DNA of 64,000 nucleotides, taken from assembly GCF_018223745.1 (NCBI RefSeq), contig NZ_CP073653.1:3992001-4056000 (forward strand). The letters are read 5' to 3'. The translations under genes were made by a program, and so were the position numbers. Positions 8,690-17,684 of the stretch are shown here, piece after piece. Within the stretch, counting starts at the first letter, position 1, and every line of letters starts with the position of its first letter. The DNA is from Clostridium beijerinckii (lineage in GTDB: Bacteria > Bacillota > Clostridia > Clostridiales > Clostridiaceae). Under the pieces are notes generated by a model, which saw only the letters and a list, made by a program, of their open reading frames with translations, was not told the DNA's origin and did no database searches.

Positions 8690-9075
8690 AATTATCTTGC
8701 ATTCATATACCATTTTCTAATATGTCAGTTCCAAGACCTTTTCTCAAATCTCTTATATCTCTAAGTGGTGGCTTTCTAAAAAGCCGCTTATATTCTCTCT
8801 AGAAAATTGAGATGAGCTTTCATAACCAACTACCATTGCTGCACTCGTTATATCCAAAGATTCTCTTAACATAAAACGTCTTGCCTCATGAAGACGAAGC
8901 TCTTTCTGATATTGTAATGGTCCCATGGTAGTCACTTCTTTGAACTTATGATGAAGACTTGAAACACTCATATTATTTGATTCTCCTAACTCTTCCATTG
9001 CAAAGGCACTAGTATAATTTTTTTAATCCATTCTATTACTTTACCTATTCCATCAGCCTGCTTTTCCTACAAATG
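8690..9075 (-). pseudogene. Decayed AraC family regulator (C-terminal HTH only)
   Basis: The frame 8753-8998 encodes MEELGESNNMSVSSLHHKFK...RLHEARRFMLRES...VGYESSSQFSRE, the two HTH units of an AraC_N-type regulator, close to the gene at 3535. Upstream, ADGIGKVIEWIKK lies in another frame; adding one A to the A7 run near 9020 restores continuity (K-N-Y-T-S-A-F-A-M-E-E). Downstream, a 2-base insertion near 8807 throws off the end; corrected, it reads YKRLFRKPPLRDIRDLRKGL. The N-terminal sensor domain is missing altogether. Two frameshifts plus truncation mark it as dead. Confidence 0.8.
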
Positions 9076-9125
9076 CTCCTAAATAAAGTTTCTTATTATT
9101 TATATTAAAAACGCGTATCCTTTAA

Positions 9126-9323
9126 GATGAATCAATTGTTTCTATTGGCGATCCAGCCAAAATGGTCAAAGCTATGATTGACAGTGTAGACCAGCAAGAG
9201 GCTCCAAAAAGAATTACTCTCGGTAGTGATGCCTATGATTCAATTCATCAAGCACTATCTGATCGTCTTAAAGAACTTGAAGCACAAAAAGAGCTTGCTT
9301 TTTCCACTGATTTTACTGTCTAA
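9126..9323 (+). pseudogene. C-terminal relic of a short-chain dehydrogenase/reductase
   Basis: An uninterrupted frame without a start reads SIGDPAKMVKAMIDS...APKRITLGSDAYDSI...LKELEAQKELAFSTDFTV and stops at 9323. This is the usual C-terminal end of a family of NADP-dependent SDRs that lie beside AraC_N regulators. It begins about 50 bases from the AraC relic and points away from it. A single deletion seems to have removed both N-termini of a once divergent pair. Confidence 0.7.
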
Positions 9324-9367
9324 GTCCAACTGTACTGGTTTGGAATAGGAATATTAGTGTATTTTAA

Positions 9368-9400
9368 AATTCGCGGTAACTCATTAAGTTACCGCGAATT
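9368..9400. terminator. Perfect 14-bp hairpin, bidirectional terminator
   Basis: AATTCGCGGTAACT (9368-9381) and its exact inverse (9387-9400) surround a 5-base loop. The element is GC-richer than its surroundings and lies between the end of the SDR relic and the end of the EFR1 gene at 9517, so it can serve both strands. Confidence 0.7.
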
Positions 9401-9516
9401 ATTATATATCAAAAATCGATATCAATATATTTCTTATTAGATTTTTATAAGTAAATATTCAATCATATTTTAATCTTAATTTTTCAAAATATATCTCAGT
9501 TTTAATTCTTACTTGT

Positions 9517-10296
9517 CTATTTATTGCCGTCTATTAATTCTTTCAGACTAATACTAGGATTAGTATAACGTCCCCTGCTTTGTGTCTTATTCTTATAGTT
9601 AATAGCCTGCTTTGGGCACCATTGAACGCACGCCATACATTGTTCGCAATTGTGCTTAAAACTAGGCTTTTTGTTTTTCATTACTATGTTGGAAACAGGA
9701 CAAACTGCCTCACATGTTCTACAGCCTGTGCAAGCATCGGAAACATTAAAACCTTTGTCTTTTCTAGCATATATTAATTTTTGACCAATAGCAGTCGATA
9801 TATTAAGGGGCTCGTTCACCTTACCCACTGGCTGCTGTGTTTTAGCTACTATCTTTTGTACTAATGCAGGTATATTATCAGTAGCAATTTGATATTTCTC
9901 TGGATTTCTCTCGTTCATTTCATACATCGCGACATAATTTTCAACCATAATAATTTTCTCTGCAAAATTAAGTGTCACACCTTTTTTTGCTAAAATTTTG
10001 GCAGGGACAGTTGACGCAACACCACTTATATTGCCGCATCCAGTCACAGCAAAAAAATATGCGTTTTTACTTTTTTCAAGCGACATTTCGCTTATAAATT
10101 GTGTTACTCTTCGTGGCAAATTCAAGGCATATGTAGGATATACAAAACCGATATAATCATACACTTCATTGCTGTCATGTTCACCTTTACCCATGGATAC
10201 CAACTTGCAATCCGGTAATGCCTCAGCTATTTTTTTAGCTACCTGTAAGTTGTTTCCTGTTCCTGTAAAATAATAAATAACACTTTTCAATTTCAA
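9517..10296 (-). CDS. EFR1 family flavodoxin-ferredoxin fusion protein (copy 2)
   Basis: 259 residues, same architecture as the gene at 2510. The flavodoxin part opens VIYYFTGTGNNLQVAKKI. The C-terminal ferredoxin part has CTGCRTCEAVCP and CEQCMACVQWCP at about residues 193-232, with RGRYTNPSISLKEL after it, as in copy 1 (RGRYHNPQINVSEL). AGGAGG lies before the ATG. Upstream about 690 bases hold only relics and palindromic motifs, so its former regulator may be the fragment at 10371. Confidence 0.88.
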   Translation of the reverse strand: MKLKSVIYYFTGTGNNLQVAKKIAEALPDCKLVSMGKGEHDSNEVYDYIGFVYPTYALNLPRRVTQFISEMSLEKSKNAYFFAVTGCGNISGVASTVPAKILAKKGVTLNFAEKIIMVENYVAMYEMNERNPEKYQIATDNIPALVQKIVAKTQQPVGKVNEPLNISTAIGQKLIYARKDKGFNVSDACTGCRTCEAVCPVSNIVMKNKKPSFKHNCEQCMACVQWCPKQAINYKNKTQSRGRYTNPSISLKELIDGNK

Positions 10297-10370
10297 TTAC
10301 CTCCTTATTTGTTATAATCAATATGATCCATATAATTATTTTGTATAGTTATTATCAAAAATCACTATTA

Positions 10371-10478
10371 TTAGCTATTCCTTGAAGGAGCTTTCATATT
10401 CTCCTCACTTAATTTATCCATTGTCATATCATATTTTTTATTTATCTTAGATATAAACCTTTTAATGGTTGCTTCATT
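10371..10478 (-). pseudogene. Short C-terminal relic, possibly of a regulator
   Basis: A 35-codon startless frame (EATIKRFISKINKKYDMTMD...) that reads like a helical protein tail. No ribosome site or upstream continuation. It lies between the EFR1 promoter and a set of TTACAAGTTAC-type motifs (10579-10666), where a regulator would be expected. Family assignment is a guess. Confidence 0.25.
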
Positions 10479-10578
10479 TTAAACAAAAAATCATGTCCAA
10501 TCACCCAAACTATGTCCAATATAGTTATGGCTAATCGTAATTACTTGCTCAAACTCTGTTAAAGTTCTGATCAAGCAT

Positions 10579-10666
10579 TACAAGTTACATTAATATATTT
10601 CTGTAACTTATGATGTCAATACACCACACTCCACCATAAATTACAATGTACTAAATATGTAACTTG
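10579..10666. promoter_or_regulatory. Inverted ACAAGTTAC / GTAACTTGT motifs
   Basis: TTACAAGTTAC at 10579-10589 and GTAACTTGT at 10658-10666 are inverse to each other over 9 bases, with CTGTAACTTA between. The same motif is clustered upstream of the ferredoxin-nitroreductase gene at 27745-27810. They look like binding sites for one regulator type. No intact gene starts next to the copies here. Confidence 0.4.
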
Positions 10667-10873
10667 TTATAAATTTTATACTAGGAATGTTTTTCTTCTT
10701 TAAGTTTAACCATTCTTTTATAAAGTATAGTCAAAGTATTAGACTGCAAATAAATAAAGTCCTCAACAATTCTTCTCAGAAAGTCAAGGACTAAAAATTT
10801 TAACTCATCATATTTGGGTTTTAGATTCATTTATCTTGTACTATAATCTCTTTGATACTATTTATCCCGTATT

Positions 10874-10993
10874 TTATACTTTTTCTATTGGACTCAACAT
10901 CGTAAAAGCACCTGCATTTACTGTCCAATCACTATCATTAATATCTCCAATACTTCCTTCGTTGCACTCTTTTTCAAAACTGATTAACTATAG
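10874..10993 (-). pseudogene. C-terminal gene fragment, family unknown
   Basis: Downstream of and out of frame with the gene at 10984, a startless frame reads SFEKECNEGSIGDINDSDWT and on to AFTMLSPIEKV before its stop at 10874. Composition is protein-like, but there is no start or ribosome site. Probably what remains of another gene lost by deletion. Confidence 0.3.
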
Positions 10994-11298
10994 CTATGAA
11001 ACTCAAATCCATCTTCTGGTTCCCCTATTTCAAAACCTAATGTTGCTGAACCATTCATCTTAAATAGTTCAAGCCATTTATCCCATTCTTCTTGTTGCAT
11101 TTCAGCATAGAATTGCAGCCCACTAGGTTCAACTGAAGCAGTAATTATTCTTTTGCCATTATCTTGTGCATACCAATGAGGAATTCCATCAATAAAACCA
11201 CTCCATCCTGGCATTTCAGAATATAATTCAGCTAATTTATCCCATATATAATCTGGTGATGAATAATGAATATTTAAATTATGATTGTGTATTTCCAT
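10984..11298 (-). CDS. Hypothetical protein (104 aa)
   Basis: A soluble 104-residue protein, rich in aromatic residues and acidic at the C-terminus (GFEIGEPEDGFEFHSYS). The start MEIHNHNLNIHYSSPDYIWD is preceded by GGGGGAGGAGAATTTC. No signal, membrane helix or catalytic motif is evident. I do not recognise the family. It lies alone between a relic and the LysR gene. Confidence 0.6.
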   Translation of the reverse strand: MEIHNHNLNIHYSSPDYIWDKLAELYSEMPGWSGFIDGIPHWYAQDNGKRIITASVEPSGLQFYAEMQQEEWDKWLELFKMNGSATLGFEIGEPEDGFEFHSYS

Positions 11299-11458
11299 AA
11301 GAAATTCTCCTCCCCCTTAACAATATTGCAATCCAATTATTACCAGCCTAATTTGGAGCCACTAAAGCACATCCAATTATATGAATAATTAAAAATTGTA
11401 TTTTATTTATGACATGGCTCACCGTACGTCTAATAACTATACTTTAATGCAAATCTTA

Positions 11459-12352
11459 TTAAATATCGATTTTTGAGGAGGCCTCAATAACAAAATCTTT
11501 AAATATTTTAGCTGAAGGAGTCATATATCCATTCTTCAACCATCCCATATGCACAGTTCTATAGCAGTTGGGTTCTTTTATTTTTAATACTGATACTTCT
11601 TCTGTTATTAAATTTGGGGTGTTAGGAACTATAGAAATACCAAGACCTGCACTAACAAAACCTGTTACCACCATACTGCTTTCATTATATTCTATAGATG
11701 TTTTTGGAACAAAACCAATGCTTTCGAAAATAGAACACATTTTTCCTTTGATTCCTTCTGAAAAAAACACAAACGATTCTTCTTTTAAGCCTTTTAGAAA
11801 TACTTCTGTTTTATCAGCAAGATGATGATTTTTAGGGACTATGAGAACAAGCTCCTCATTTTTTATAGGAACTGACTCTATTTCTTCATACCTTTTAATA
11901 TCTTCAAATTCATCATAAAAACCAAAATCAAACTTACCATCCTTAAGGCCTTTTAAAATATTAAAAGTTGATTGAATCCCAAATTCAAATTTTGTATTTG
12001 GACTTTCCTTCAAAAATTCACTTATAATCGAAGGAATAAAATGTGTTCCAATAGTGTAAAGTGAAGACATGGAAACTGTGCCTGCCATAGGATTAATTAT
12101 ATCCTGTAATTCCTGAATTCCTTTACTAATCTCATTTATTGCAGCGTTAGCATGTATTAAAAACATACTGCCAAAACGAGTTAATTTTATATTGCGGCCA
12201 TTTTTTTCAAATAATGGTACATTTAGCTCTTCTTCTAATTTTGAAATAGCTTTACTCAAGGCTGGCTGTGTTACGGAAAGCAAATTAGCTGCTGATGTGA
12301 AATTCTGTGTTTCCGCTACAGTTTTAAAATATTCTAATTGCTGCCAGTTCAT
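11459..12352 (-). CDS. LysR family transcriptional regulator
   Basis: 297 residues from the ATG at 12352. AAGGAG lies 8 bases upstream; the frame is open 17 codons further, without a ribosome site. Residues about 1-60 are the LysR HTH (NWQQLEYFKTVAE, NFTSAANLLSVTQPALSKAI). The rest is the periplasmic-binding-like effector domain with a GTVSMSSLYTIGTHF start. It is divergent from the nitroreductase at 12647 over about 290 bases, so it likely activates that gene in response to a small molecule. Confidence 0.9.
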   Translation of the reverse strand: MNWQQLEYFKTVAETQNFTSAANLLSVTQPALSKAISKLEEELNVPLFEKNGRNIKLTRFGSMFLIHANAAINEISKGIQELQDIINPMAGTVSMSSLYTIGTHFIPSIISEFLKESPNTKFEFGIQSTFNILKGLKDGKFDFGFYDEFEDIKRYEEIESVPIKNEELVLIVPKNHHLADKTEVFLKGLKEESFVFFSEGIKGKMCSIFESIGFVPKTSIEYNESSMVVTGFVSAGLGISIVPNTPNLITEEVSVLKIKEPNCYRTVHMGWLKNGYMTPSAKIFKDFVIEASSKIDI

Positions 12353-12646
12353 AAATGCACTCCTTAATTTATAATATTTTAAGTTATAAAGCATTAATAA
12401 CAATCTATAACTTTTAGTTATTGATTCAATGAAAAATATTAATTAGACATATGATATACATATTGATATCATTATATTACTTTATAAATTACATTTAAAT
12501 TTTGATAGATTAATTATAAATTTAATTTATGTATTAGTCAAAGGTGATGATGTTTTTTTATTAAGCAAAAATCTTATATATTTATTACCATTTAGTAAAT
12601 ATAAAGATTAAATTAAAATGTCTTTTAAATTGAAAGGAGAAAAACT

Positions 12647-13207
12647 ATGAATGAAATAATTCAAAATATCTTAACAAGAAGAAGTATAAGAACTTATAAA
12701 GAAAATCAAATTTCTGATGCAGACTTAAATACTGTTTTAGATGCTGCCCAATTTGCTCCAACAGCTATGGGCAAACAAGGCTGGCATTTCACAGCAGTTC
12801 AAAATAAAGAAAAGATTGAAAAACTAATTTCTGCAATAAAAGAAGCTATGTTAAAGTCGTCTATAGAACAATATAGAAAAATGGGTGAAAATCCTAATTT
12901 TAATCCATTTTATAATGCACCTACAATAGTCATTACATCTTATGATAAAACTTTACCTACAAAGGAATCTGATTGTGCTGCTGCACTTCAAAACATGCTT
13001 TTAGCTGCTCATTCACTTAATATTGGATCTTGCTGGATTCATATATTAGCTATTACTGGAGAAGATCCTAAAGTTAAAAGCGTACTTACAGAACTAGGTG
13101 TTCCTGAAGATTATGCGGTGTTTGGTACTGCTGTTTTGGGCTATAACAGTAAAGAAGAAACTAAAGCAGCACCTAGAAAAGAAGGAACTTTTAATATAGT
13201 AAAATAA
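12647..13207 (+). CDS. Nitroreductase family protein
   Basis: A 186-residue FMN-dependent NAD(P)H oxidoreductase. RRSIRTY at residues 11-17 and APTAMGKQGWHF are the FMN-contact motifs of the family. The later SCWIHI and VPEDYAVFGTAVLGY segments complete it. The short length fits the small oxygen-insensitive group. The typical reaction is two-electron reduction of nitroaromatics, quinones or flavins; the natural substrate is unknown. AAAGGAG precedes the ATG. Divergent partner of the LysR gene. Confidence 0.88.
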   Translation: MNEIIQNILTRRSIRTYKENQISDADLNTVLDAAQFAPTAMGKQGWHFTAVQNKEKIEKLISAIKEAMLKSSIEQYRKMGENPNFNPFYNAPTIVITSYDKTLPTKESDCAAALQNMLLAAHSLNIGSCWIHILAITGEDPKVKSVLTELGVPEDYAVFGTAVLGYNSKEETKAAPRKEGTFNIVK

Positions 13208-13215
13208 AACTCTAA

Positions 13216-13279
13216 TCTGGTTTCTTTGATAGTATCCTGCTATGGTAAGGTAAACTCCCAGCTAAATGTAGAAACCAGA
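13216..13279. repeat. Inverted repeat after the nitroreductase gene
   Basis: TCTGGTTTC (13216-13224) and GAAACCAGA (13271-13279) are exact inverses flanking a GC-richer stretch. It begins 9 bases after the nitroreductase stop and could form a 64-base stem-loop in the 3' untranslated RNA. No coding signal supports the frame through this region. Confidence 0.35.
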
Positions 13280-13295
13280 ATCGATAGATACTCTT

Positions 13296-13318
13296 CCGCC
13301 AGAAATGGCGGTTTCTTT
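13296..13318 (+). terminator. Rho-independent terminator of the nitroreductase gene
   Basis: CCGCCA (13296-13301), GAAA tetraloop, TGGCGG (13306-13311), then TTTCTTTTTTG. A compact GC stem, a stable GNRA loop and a T-run are a textbook terminator. The remainder up to 13760 is AT-rich with no gene signal. Confidence 0.8.
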
Positions 13319-13769
13319 TTTGTACTCCCAATTCATGCAAAGTTATTTTTAAAAATAAAAATAGATGAGCCCACTAACAACGGACAATATCTCCAAATAA
13401 CTACGAATATCTTAATGCGTTGATACAATAATTTACTTTTTTCATAATATCAATGCTAATAAAATTCACAAACTGTTTCCACTATCTTAAACCTATACCC
13501 ATAAAATGTAATGCAAAGATAGGACGCTACCTACGTTTATTGAAAAAATAACCATTGCTATCAATCCAACTTTATAATAAAAATTACAGAGCCATCTGCT
13601 TTTTACAAAAGTCTTTTCTCTTTTTAATTCAATTTTTATTTCACCCCTAATCATTTAACAAATGCATTCCATAATTTTATTACTCTATTAAAATTTTTCT
13701 CTACTAATATTTAAGACGTATTTTCCTATCTTAAATCATATAAAAATCGAACTTTTTTAAGCCAACAAC

Positions 13770-13838
13770 CTTCAAGCCCGCATTATTCCAGCATATTCTT
13801 CAGAATACTAGAATATATATTCTAGTATTCTGAAGAAT
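13770..13838. repeat. Palindromic intergenic repeat, full copy
   Basis: Positions 13795-13838 form a perfect 44-base palindrome (22-base arms, no loop) starting ATTCTTCAGAATACTAGAA. It is preceded by the conserved lead-in AAGCCCGCATTATTCCAGCA. The copies at 20247-20314 and 429-482 share lead-in and arms. It can extrude as a cruciform or fold as an RNA hairpin. It lies in the 850-base gap between the nitroreductase and lysS. Confidence 0.75.
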
Positions 13839-13988
13839 AAATATGGTGGAGAATATATATTCTTTACCATATAAGAATATTGAATAAATGTTTTGAGCTT
13901 GTTTTAAATATCTCTCTAAATTTTACAAAGCCTTATGAAAATTCTTGTGCCCTATTACTTAGTAGCTTAGTACATTCATAAAAATAAA

Positions 13989-14030
13989 AAAGGAATACCC
14001 AAAGCTCTTATTGCTCTAAGTATTCCTTTT
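13989..14030 (-). terminator. Terminator of lysS
   Basis: On the minus strand AAGGAATAC pairs with GTATTCCTT, with an inner AGAGC/GAGCT pairing, followed by TTTTTTATTTT. It lies about 35 bases past the lysS stop. Confidence 0.75.
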
Positions 14031-14063
14031 AATAATATTTATCTAGTCATTCTATTTTTATTT

Positions 14064-15590
14064 TTATCTTTTAACTAAAGGAAATGCAATAACATCCTTT
14101 ATTGTATTTGATCCAGTTAGAAACATTATCATTCTATCAATACCGATACCTAGACCTCCAGTTGGTGGCATTGCTGTATCAATAGCTATAGCAAATTCTT
14201 CATCCATTGGACTTGCTGTTTCTAGTCCTCCTCTTAATTTTTCAGCTTGGTCATGTAATAATATACGCTGCCTTAATGGATCATTTAATTCTGAATAAGC
14301 ATTTCCAAGCTCTACTCCATAGGCATATGGTTCAAATCTTTCAATTAGATCTGGATTTTCCCTATGAACTTTACAAAGTGGTGATGATTCTTTTGGAAAG
14401 TCTATAACAAAAGTAGGTTGTATTAATTTCTTCTCGCTATATGCTTCAAAAAGATTTGTTATTAATTCTCCTTTAGAAACTTCATTTATATTTAAACCTT
14501 CATTTTGCTCTTCAATCAAAAGAGAATTCTCTTTTATTTTACTTATAATTTCTTCTTTAGTTAAATTCTCTACATCAATACCTGTATCTTGTTTTACAAG
14601 ATTACACATAGTTTCTCTCTTCCATGGAGCTTTAAAATCAATTTCTTCTTCACCATATTTTATTTTAGTAGAGCCATTAACAGACATAAACACATATTCA
14701 TATATTCCTTCCATAATTCTCATCATATCTTCATAGTCTGCATAAGACATATAACATTCCATTAGAGTAAATTCTGGATAATGTGTTCTATCAATTCCTT
14801 CATTTCTAAAAGATCTTGCAAATGTATAAACCCTTTCTATTCCTCCAACAATAAGTCTTTTCAAATATAATTCTGGAGAGACATTCATATATACTTCACA
14901 ATCTAAATCATTAACAAAAGTTTTAAATGGTTTTGCTTCTCCTCCACCATATTTAGTATCAAGTACAGGAGTATCGCATTCAATAAAATTCATATCATTC
15001 AAATATTCTCTAATTGCAGTAATTGCTTTAGAACGTTTTATGAATCTTTCCTTAACGTCTGAATTCATTATCATATCTAAAGATCTATGTCTTTGTCTTA
15101 AATCTGAATCTTGAATTCCATGATATTTTTCAGGAAGGGTTCTTATTGATTTAGATAACAATTCAAATTTGTTTGCTCTAATAGTTATTTCTCCCGTCTG
15201 AGTCTTAAATACACTTCCCTCTACCCCAATAATATCGCCGACATCTATTAATTTTAAAACATTATAATTTTCATTTCCAATTAACTTTTTACTAAAAAAT
15301 ATTTGTATATTTCCTCTTTCATCTACTATGTTAGCAAAAGTTGCATTTCCCATTCTTCTAAGAAACATTATTCTTCCTGCTAAAGAAAATACTTTACTTT
15401 CATCAATAGTATCAAAATTATCACATATCTCTTTTGTATAAGTTTTTTTGTTAAAATCGTAATTATAAGGATATGGATTTATTCCTAACTCACTAAGTTT
15501 ATTTAACTTTTTTATTCTCTCCACTATAAATTCATTTGCATTTGTCATTATATTTTCTAATTCATTTAAATTTTCATATTGCTCATACAT
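14064..15590 (-). CDS. lysS: Lysyl-tRNA synthetase, class II
   Basis: 508 residues, the usual length. An N-terminal OB-fold anticodon-binding domain (about 55-150) is followed by the class II catalytic core. Motif 1 region: FIECDTPVLDTKYGGGEAKP. Motif 2: RSFRNEGIDRTHYPEFTLME. Motif 3: GLGIGIDRMIMFLTG. It charges tRNA-Lys with lysine and ATP. The frame begins at a GTG, but AAAGGTGG lies 8 bases before the ATG at 15590, which I take. It stands alone behind a T-box leader, unlike the usual clostridial lysS near greA. It may therefore be a second, stress- or starvation-induced copy. Confidence 0.9.
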   Translation of the reverse strand: MYEQYENLNELENIMTNANEFIVERIKKLNKLSELGINPYPYNYDFNKKTYTKEICDNFDTIDESKVFSLAGRIMFLRRMGNATFANIVDERGNIQIFFSKKLIGNENYNVLKLIDVGDIIGVEGSVFKTQTGEITIRANKFELLSKSIRTLPEKYHGIQDSDLRQRHRSLDMIMNSDVKERFIKRSKAITAIREYLNDMNFIECDTPVLDTKYGGGEAKPFKTFVNDLDCEVYMNVSPELYLKRLIVGGIERVYTFARSFRNEGIDRTHYPEFTLMECYMSYADYEDMMRIMEGIYEYVFMSVNGSTKIKYGEEEIDFKAPWKRETMCNLVKQDTGIDVENLTKEEIISKIKENSLLIEEQNEGLNINEVSKGELITNLFEAYSEKKLIQPTFVIDFPKESSPLCKVHRENPDLIERFEPYAYGVELGNAYSELNDPLRQRILLHDQAEKLRGGLETASPMDEEFAIAIDTAMPPTGGLGIGIDRMIMFLTGSNTIKDVIAFPLVKR

Positions 15591-15729
15591 TTTTGTTACC
15601 ACCTTTACTTATTTATTGATTAATTTAGGCATATAAAAGAAAATATCACTTTCAATTTTGCCTTAAGTTTTTTATCAGGCAAGAAAGCGGATTTACTTGT
15701 TATTCTTCTGATATTGCCTTAATACAAAT

Positions 15730-16160
15730 AAAAAAAACCTTCACCTCCAAGATTTCTAATCTTGAGGACGAAAGTTATAAATTCGTGGTACCACCTCAGT
15801 TTATGTATGCGTTGCCGTATACACCTCTTCAAGTACATCAAAAATGAGATACTCTATACCTATAACGGGGTATTCCGTCACATCCTACCTCTATTAAGTA
15901 AAACTTGATTCATGCTGGGTTTTTATCCCCATCTGAATTCTAGTTTAATTTATACCCTCAATGGGTACCCTGTCCAAGAGCACGTAGCCGTTATCTTCCA
16001 CCTATATGTGAGAGAGTATTACGGATTACTAGCTATCGGATAAAATAGACTCAGTGTGCAGCTCCAAGACCTTCTTCAATAAAAATCCATTGCTCAATCC
16101 CACCATCTAGAGCTCTCTGAAAACGAATTATTTTATCTACTCTTCTTTTCATTGCTTTTA
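15730..16160 (-). promoter_or_regulatory. T-box leader of lysS
   Basis: On the minus strand, in order: a GAAGAGTAGATAAAATA start of stem I (16127-16146 region); an AGAGAG internal-loop segment; a GATGGTGGGA distal part; the invariant T-box GGTGGTACCACG (15795-15784); and a long terminator stem CAAGATT/AATCTTG with outer arms (15738-15774), then a run of eight T. Uncharged tRNA pairing would favour the antiterminator and allow lysS transcription. I could not place the specifier codon with confidence. A Lys codon is expected from the gene but not demonstrated. Confidence 0.9.
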
Positions 16161-16234
16161 ATACATTTTACAATAAAAAGCTGTTTTTGTAAATATAACA
16201 TCTAAAAACTCTCTTCATAGTTTTTTATCTTCAA

Positions 16235-16774
16235 TTAACAATCTTCTGTTTTTCTTTTTATATATTTTAAAATGGTGATACCATCCTCTACGAAAACTTC
16301 ATCTAAATGCAGCTTTATTGTTGGATTATTTTCTAAAAACAAAGGTCTTCCTTTGCCCAGTATAATTGGAATTATTCCCACTATAAATTCATCAATAATA
16401 TCGGCTTTGATAAAATTGTCTACAAGACCTCCACCTCCAAATAGGAATATATCCTTACCGTCCCTTTCTTTTTCTTCTTGTATTATTTTAACAATATCTC
16501 CGCTAATAAAATGAAGATTATCTTGATTTTGAAGTTTTTGAGATGTTGCTACATATACTTTTTTACTTTTATAATCATTATGCATATCTTGGTCATAGCA
16601 ATTTTTACCCATAACTACTATATCTATACCTTCTAGGAATTTGTCAAAATCAAATTTATTTTCAGTATTTAATGTATTATCTCCATGTCCAGCTATCCAA
16701 TCATATCCACCATCTTCTGAAGCTATATATCCATCAAGACTTATTGCCAGATTTAAAATTATCTTTCTTTTCAC
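16235..16774 (-). CDS. Dihydrofolate reductase family protein (RibD C-terminal-like)
   Basis: 179 residues starting MKRKIILNLAISLDGYIAS, the opening strand of the RibD-C/DHFR-like fold. DFDKFLEGIDIVVMGKNCYD and FLFGGGGLVDNFI (NADPH glycine loop) follow. These orphan reductases are common in Firmicutes and are not the folate enzyme; the substrate is unknown. It is minus strand and follows, with its own promoter space, the EFR1/TetR pair. Confidence 0.85.
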   Translation of the reverse strand: MKRKIILNLAISLDGYIASEDGGYDWIAGHGDNTLNTENKFDFDKFLEGIDIVVMGKNCYDQDMHNDYKSKKVYVATSQKLQNQDNLHFISGDIVKIIQEEKERDGKDIFLFGGGGLVDNFIKADIIDEFIVGIIPIILGKGRPLFLENNPTIKLHLDEVFVEDGITILKYIKRKTEDC

Positions 16775-16916
16775 ATTAAAGCCTCCCTAATTGTCTAAGA
16801 CATTTTGATTTTCACCTGTTTTATTGTTATTATTGTTTGATATATAATTAATTATAAGTCATAATAATTGTCATGACATATAATATATTAGAAAGGAAAT
16901 AATGGAAGAATACAAA

Positions 16917-17663
16917 TTAATTGTTTGCATTTATTATTTCCTTCAATGTAACATTTTGATTAATAAATCTAGTTTTACTTTTTTCCTTTTTAACTCTTAT
17001 TGCATTATGTGGACAATTATTAGTACATGCCAAACATCTCTGACAATTGTTCATAAATACGGGTTTCTTATCTACTTTTATATTATTTACAGGGCACACT
17101 TTTTCACAAGTTTTGCAGCCAGTACAAGTATTTTCTACAGTAAAATTCTTTTCAAATTCATCATCATAAAATATTTTTTCACTTAGTATTCTAAGACCAC
17201 TAGAAATAAAAGAATGCTTTTTAATATATTTCTTTTCTTCATTAATATCTTTAATTATTTTTTCTAAGTTCTCTTCTATCTTTTTCTTAGGTTCTTTTTC
17301 TAGCTCCTTATTTATATCAAATCCTGGAAGGTAGTTATCAATCATAACTATCTCATTAATATAAGAAAATTCAATTCTATTTCTATTACCAATTTCCAAA
17401 AGGTGTCTTGTTGCTGCACCAGCATACATTCCATAAGTTGCTATTCCAAAAATATATTTACCCTTAAATTTTGCTTTATTTAAAAATTCTTCAACTATTT
17501 TAGGAACTCCGCTATTATAAATTGGAAATACAATCCCAATTTTTTCATCTTCAAAATCATATTTACCTTCTTTTATTAATTTAGGAATTGAATAATAATC
17601 GCTTCCAAGGCTTTTTGCTATATATAGACTATTTCCTGTTGCTGTGAAATATAAAATTTTCAT
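16917..17663 (-). CDS. EFR1 family flavodoxin-ferredoxin fusion protein (copy 3)
   Basis: 248 residues from ATG 17663, preceded by GAGGAGG. The open frame runs 22 codons further upstream through the promoter and operator and is not real there. The flavodoxin start is MKILYFTATGNSLYIAKSLG. 4Fe-4S motifs CTGCKTCEKVCP and CQRCLACTNNCP lie at about residues 182-222. It is shorter and more diverged than copies 1 and 2. Divergent from TetR 17783, with a perfect 16-base palindrome in the promoter between. Confidence 0.88.
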   Translation of the reverse strand: MKILYFTATGNSLYIAKSLGSDYYSIPKLIKEGKYDFEDEKIGIVFPIYNSGVPKIVEEFLNKAKFKGKYIFGIATYGMYAGAATRHLLEIGNRNRIEFSYINEIVMIDNYLPGFDINKELEKEPKKKIEENLEKIIKDINEEKKYIKKHSFISSGLRILSEKIFYDDEFEKNFTVENTCTGCKTCEKVCPVNNIKVDKKPVFMNNCQRCLACTNNCPHNAIRVKKEKSKTRFINQNVTLKEIINANN

Positions 17664-17684
17664 AATATCCTCCTCAAATTTCAC

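Noticed and set aside
10836..11063. 75-codon plus-strand frame
   Set aside because: It runs antisense to the protein-like minus-strand gene at 10984 and a relic; no ribosome site.
13226..13423. 65-codon frame after the nitroreductase
   Set aside because: It runs straight through a terminator hairpin and T-run and has no start signal.
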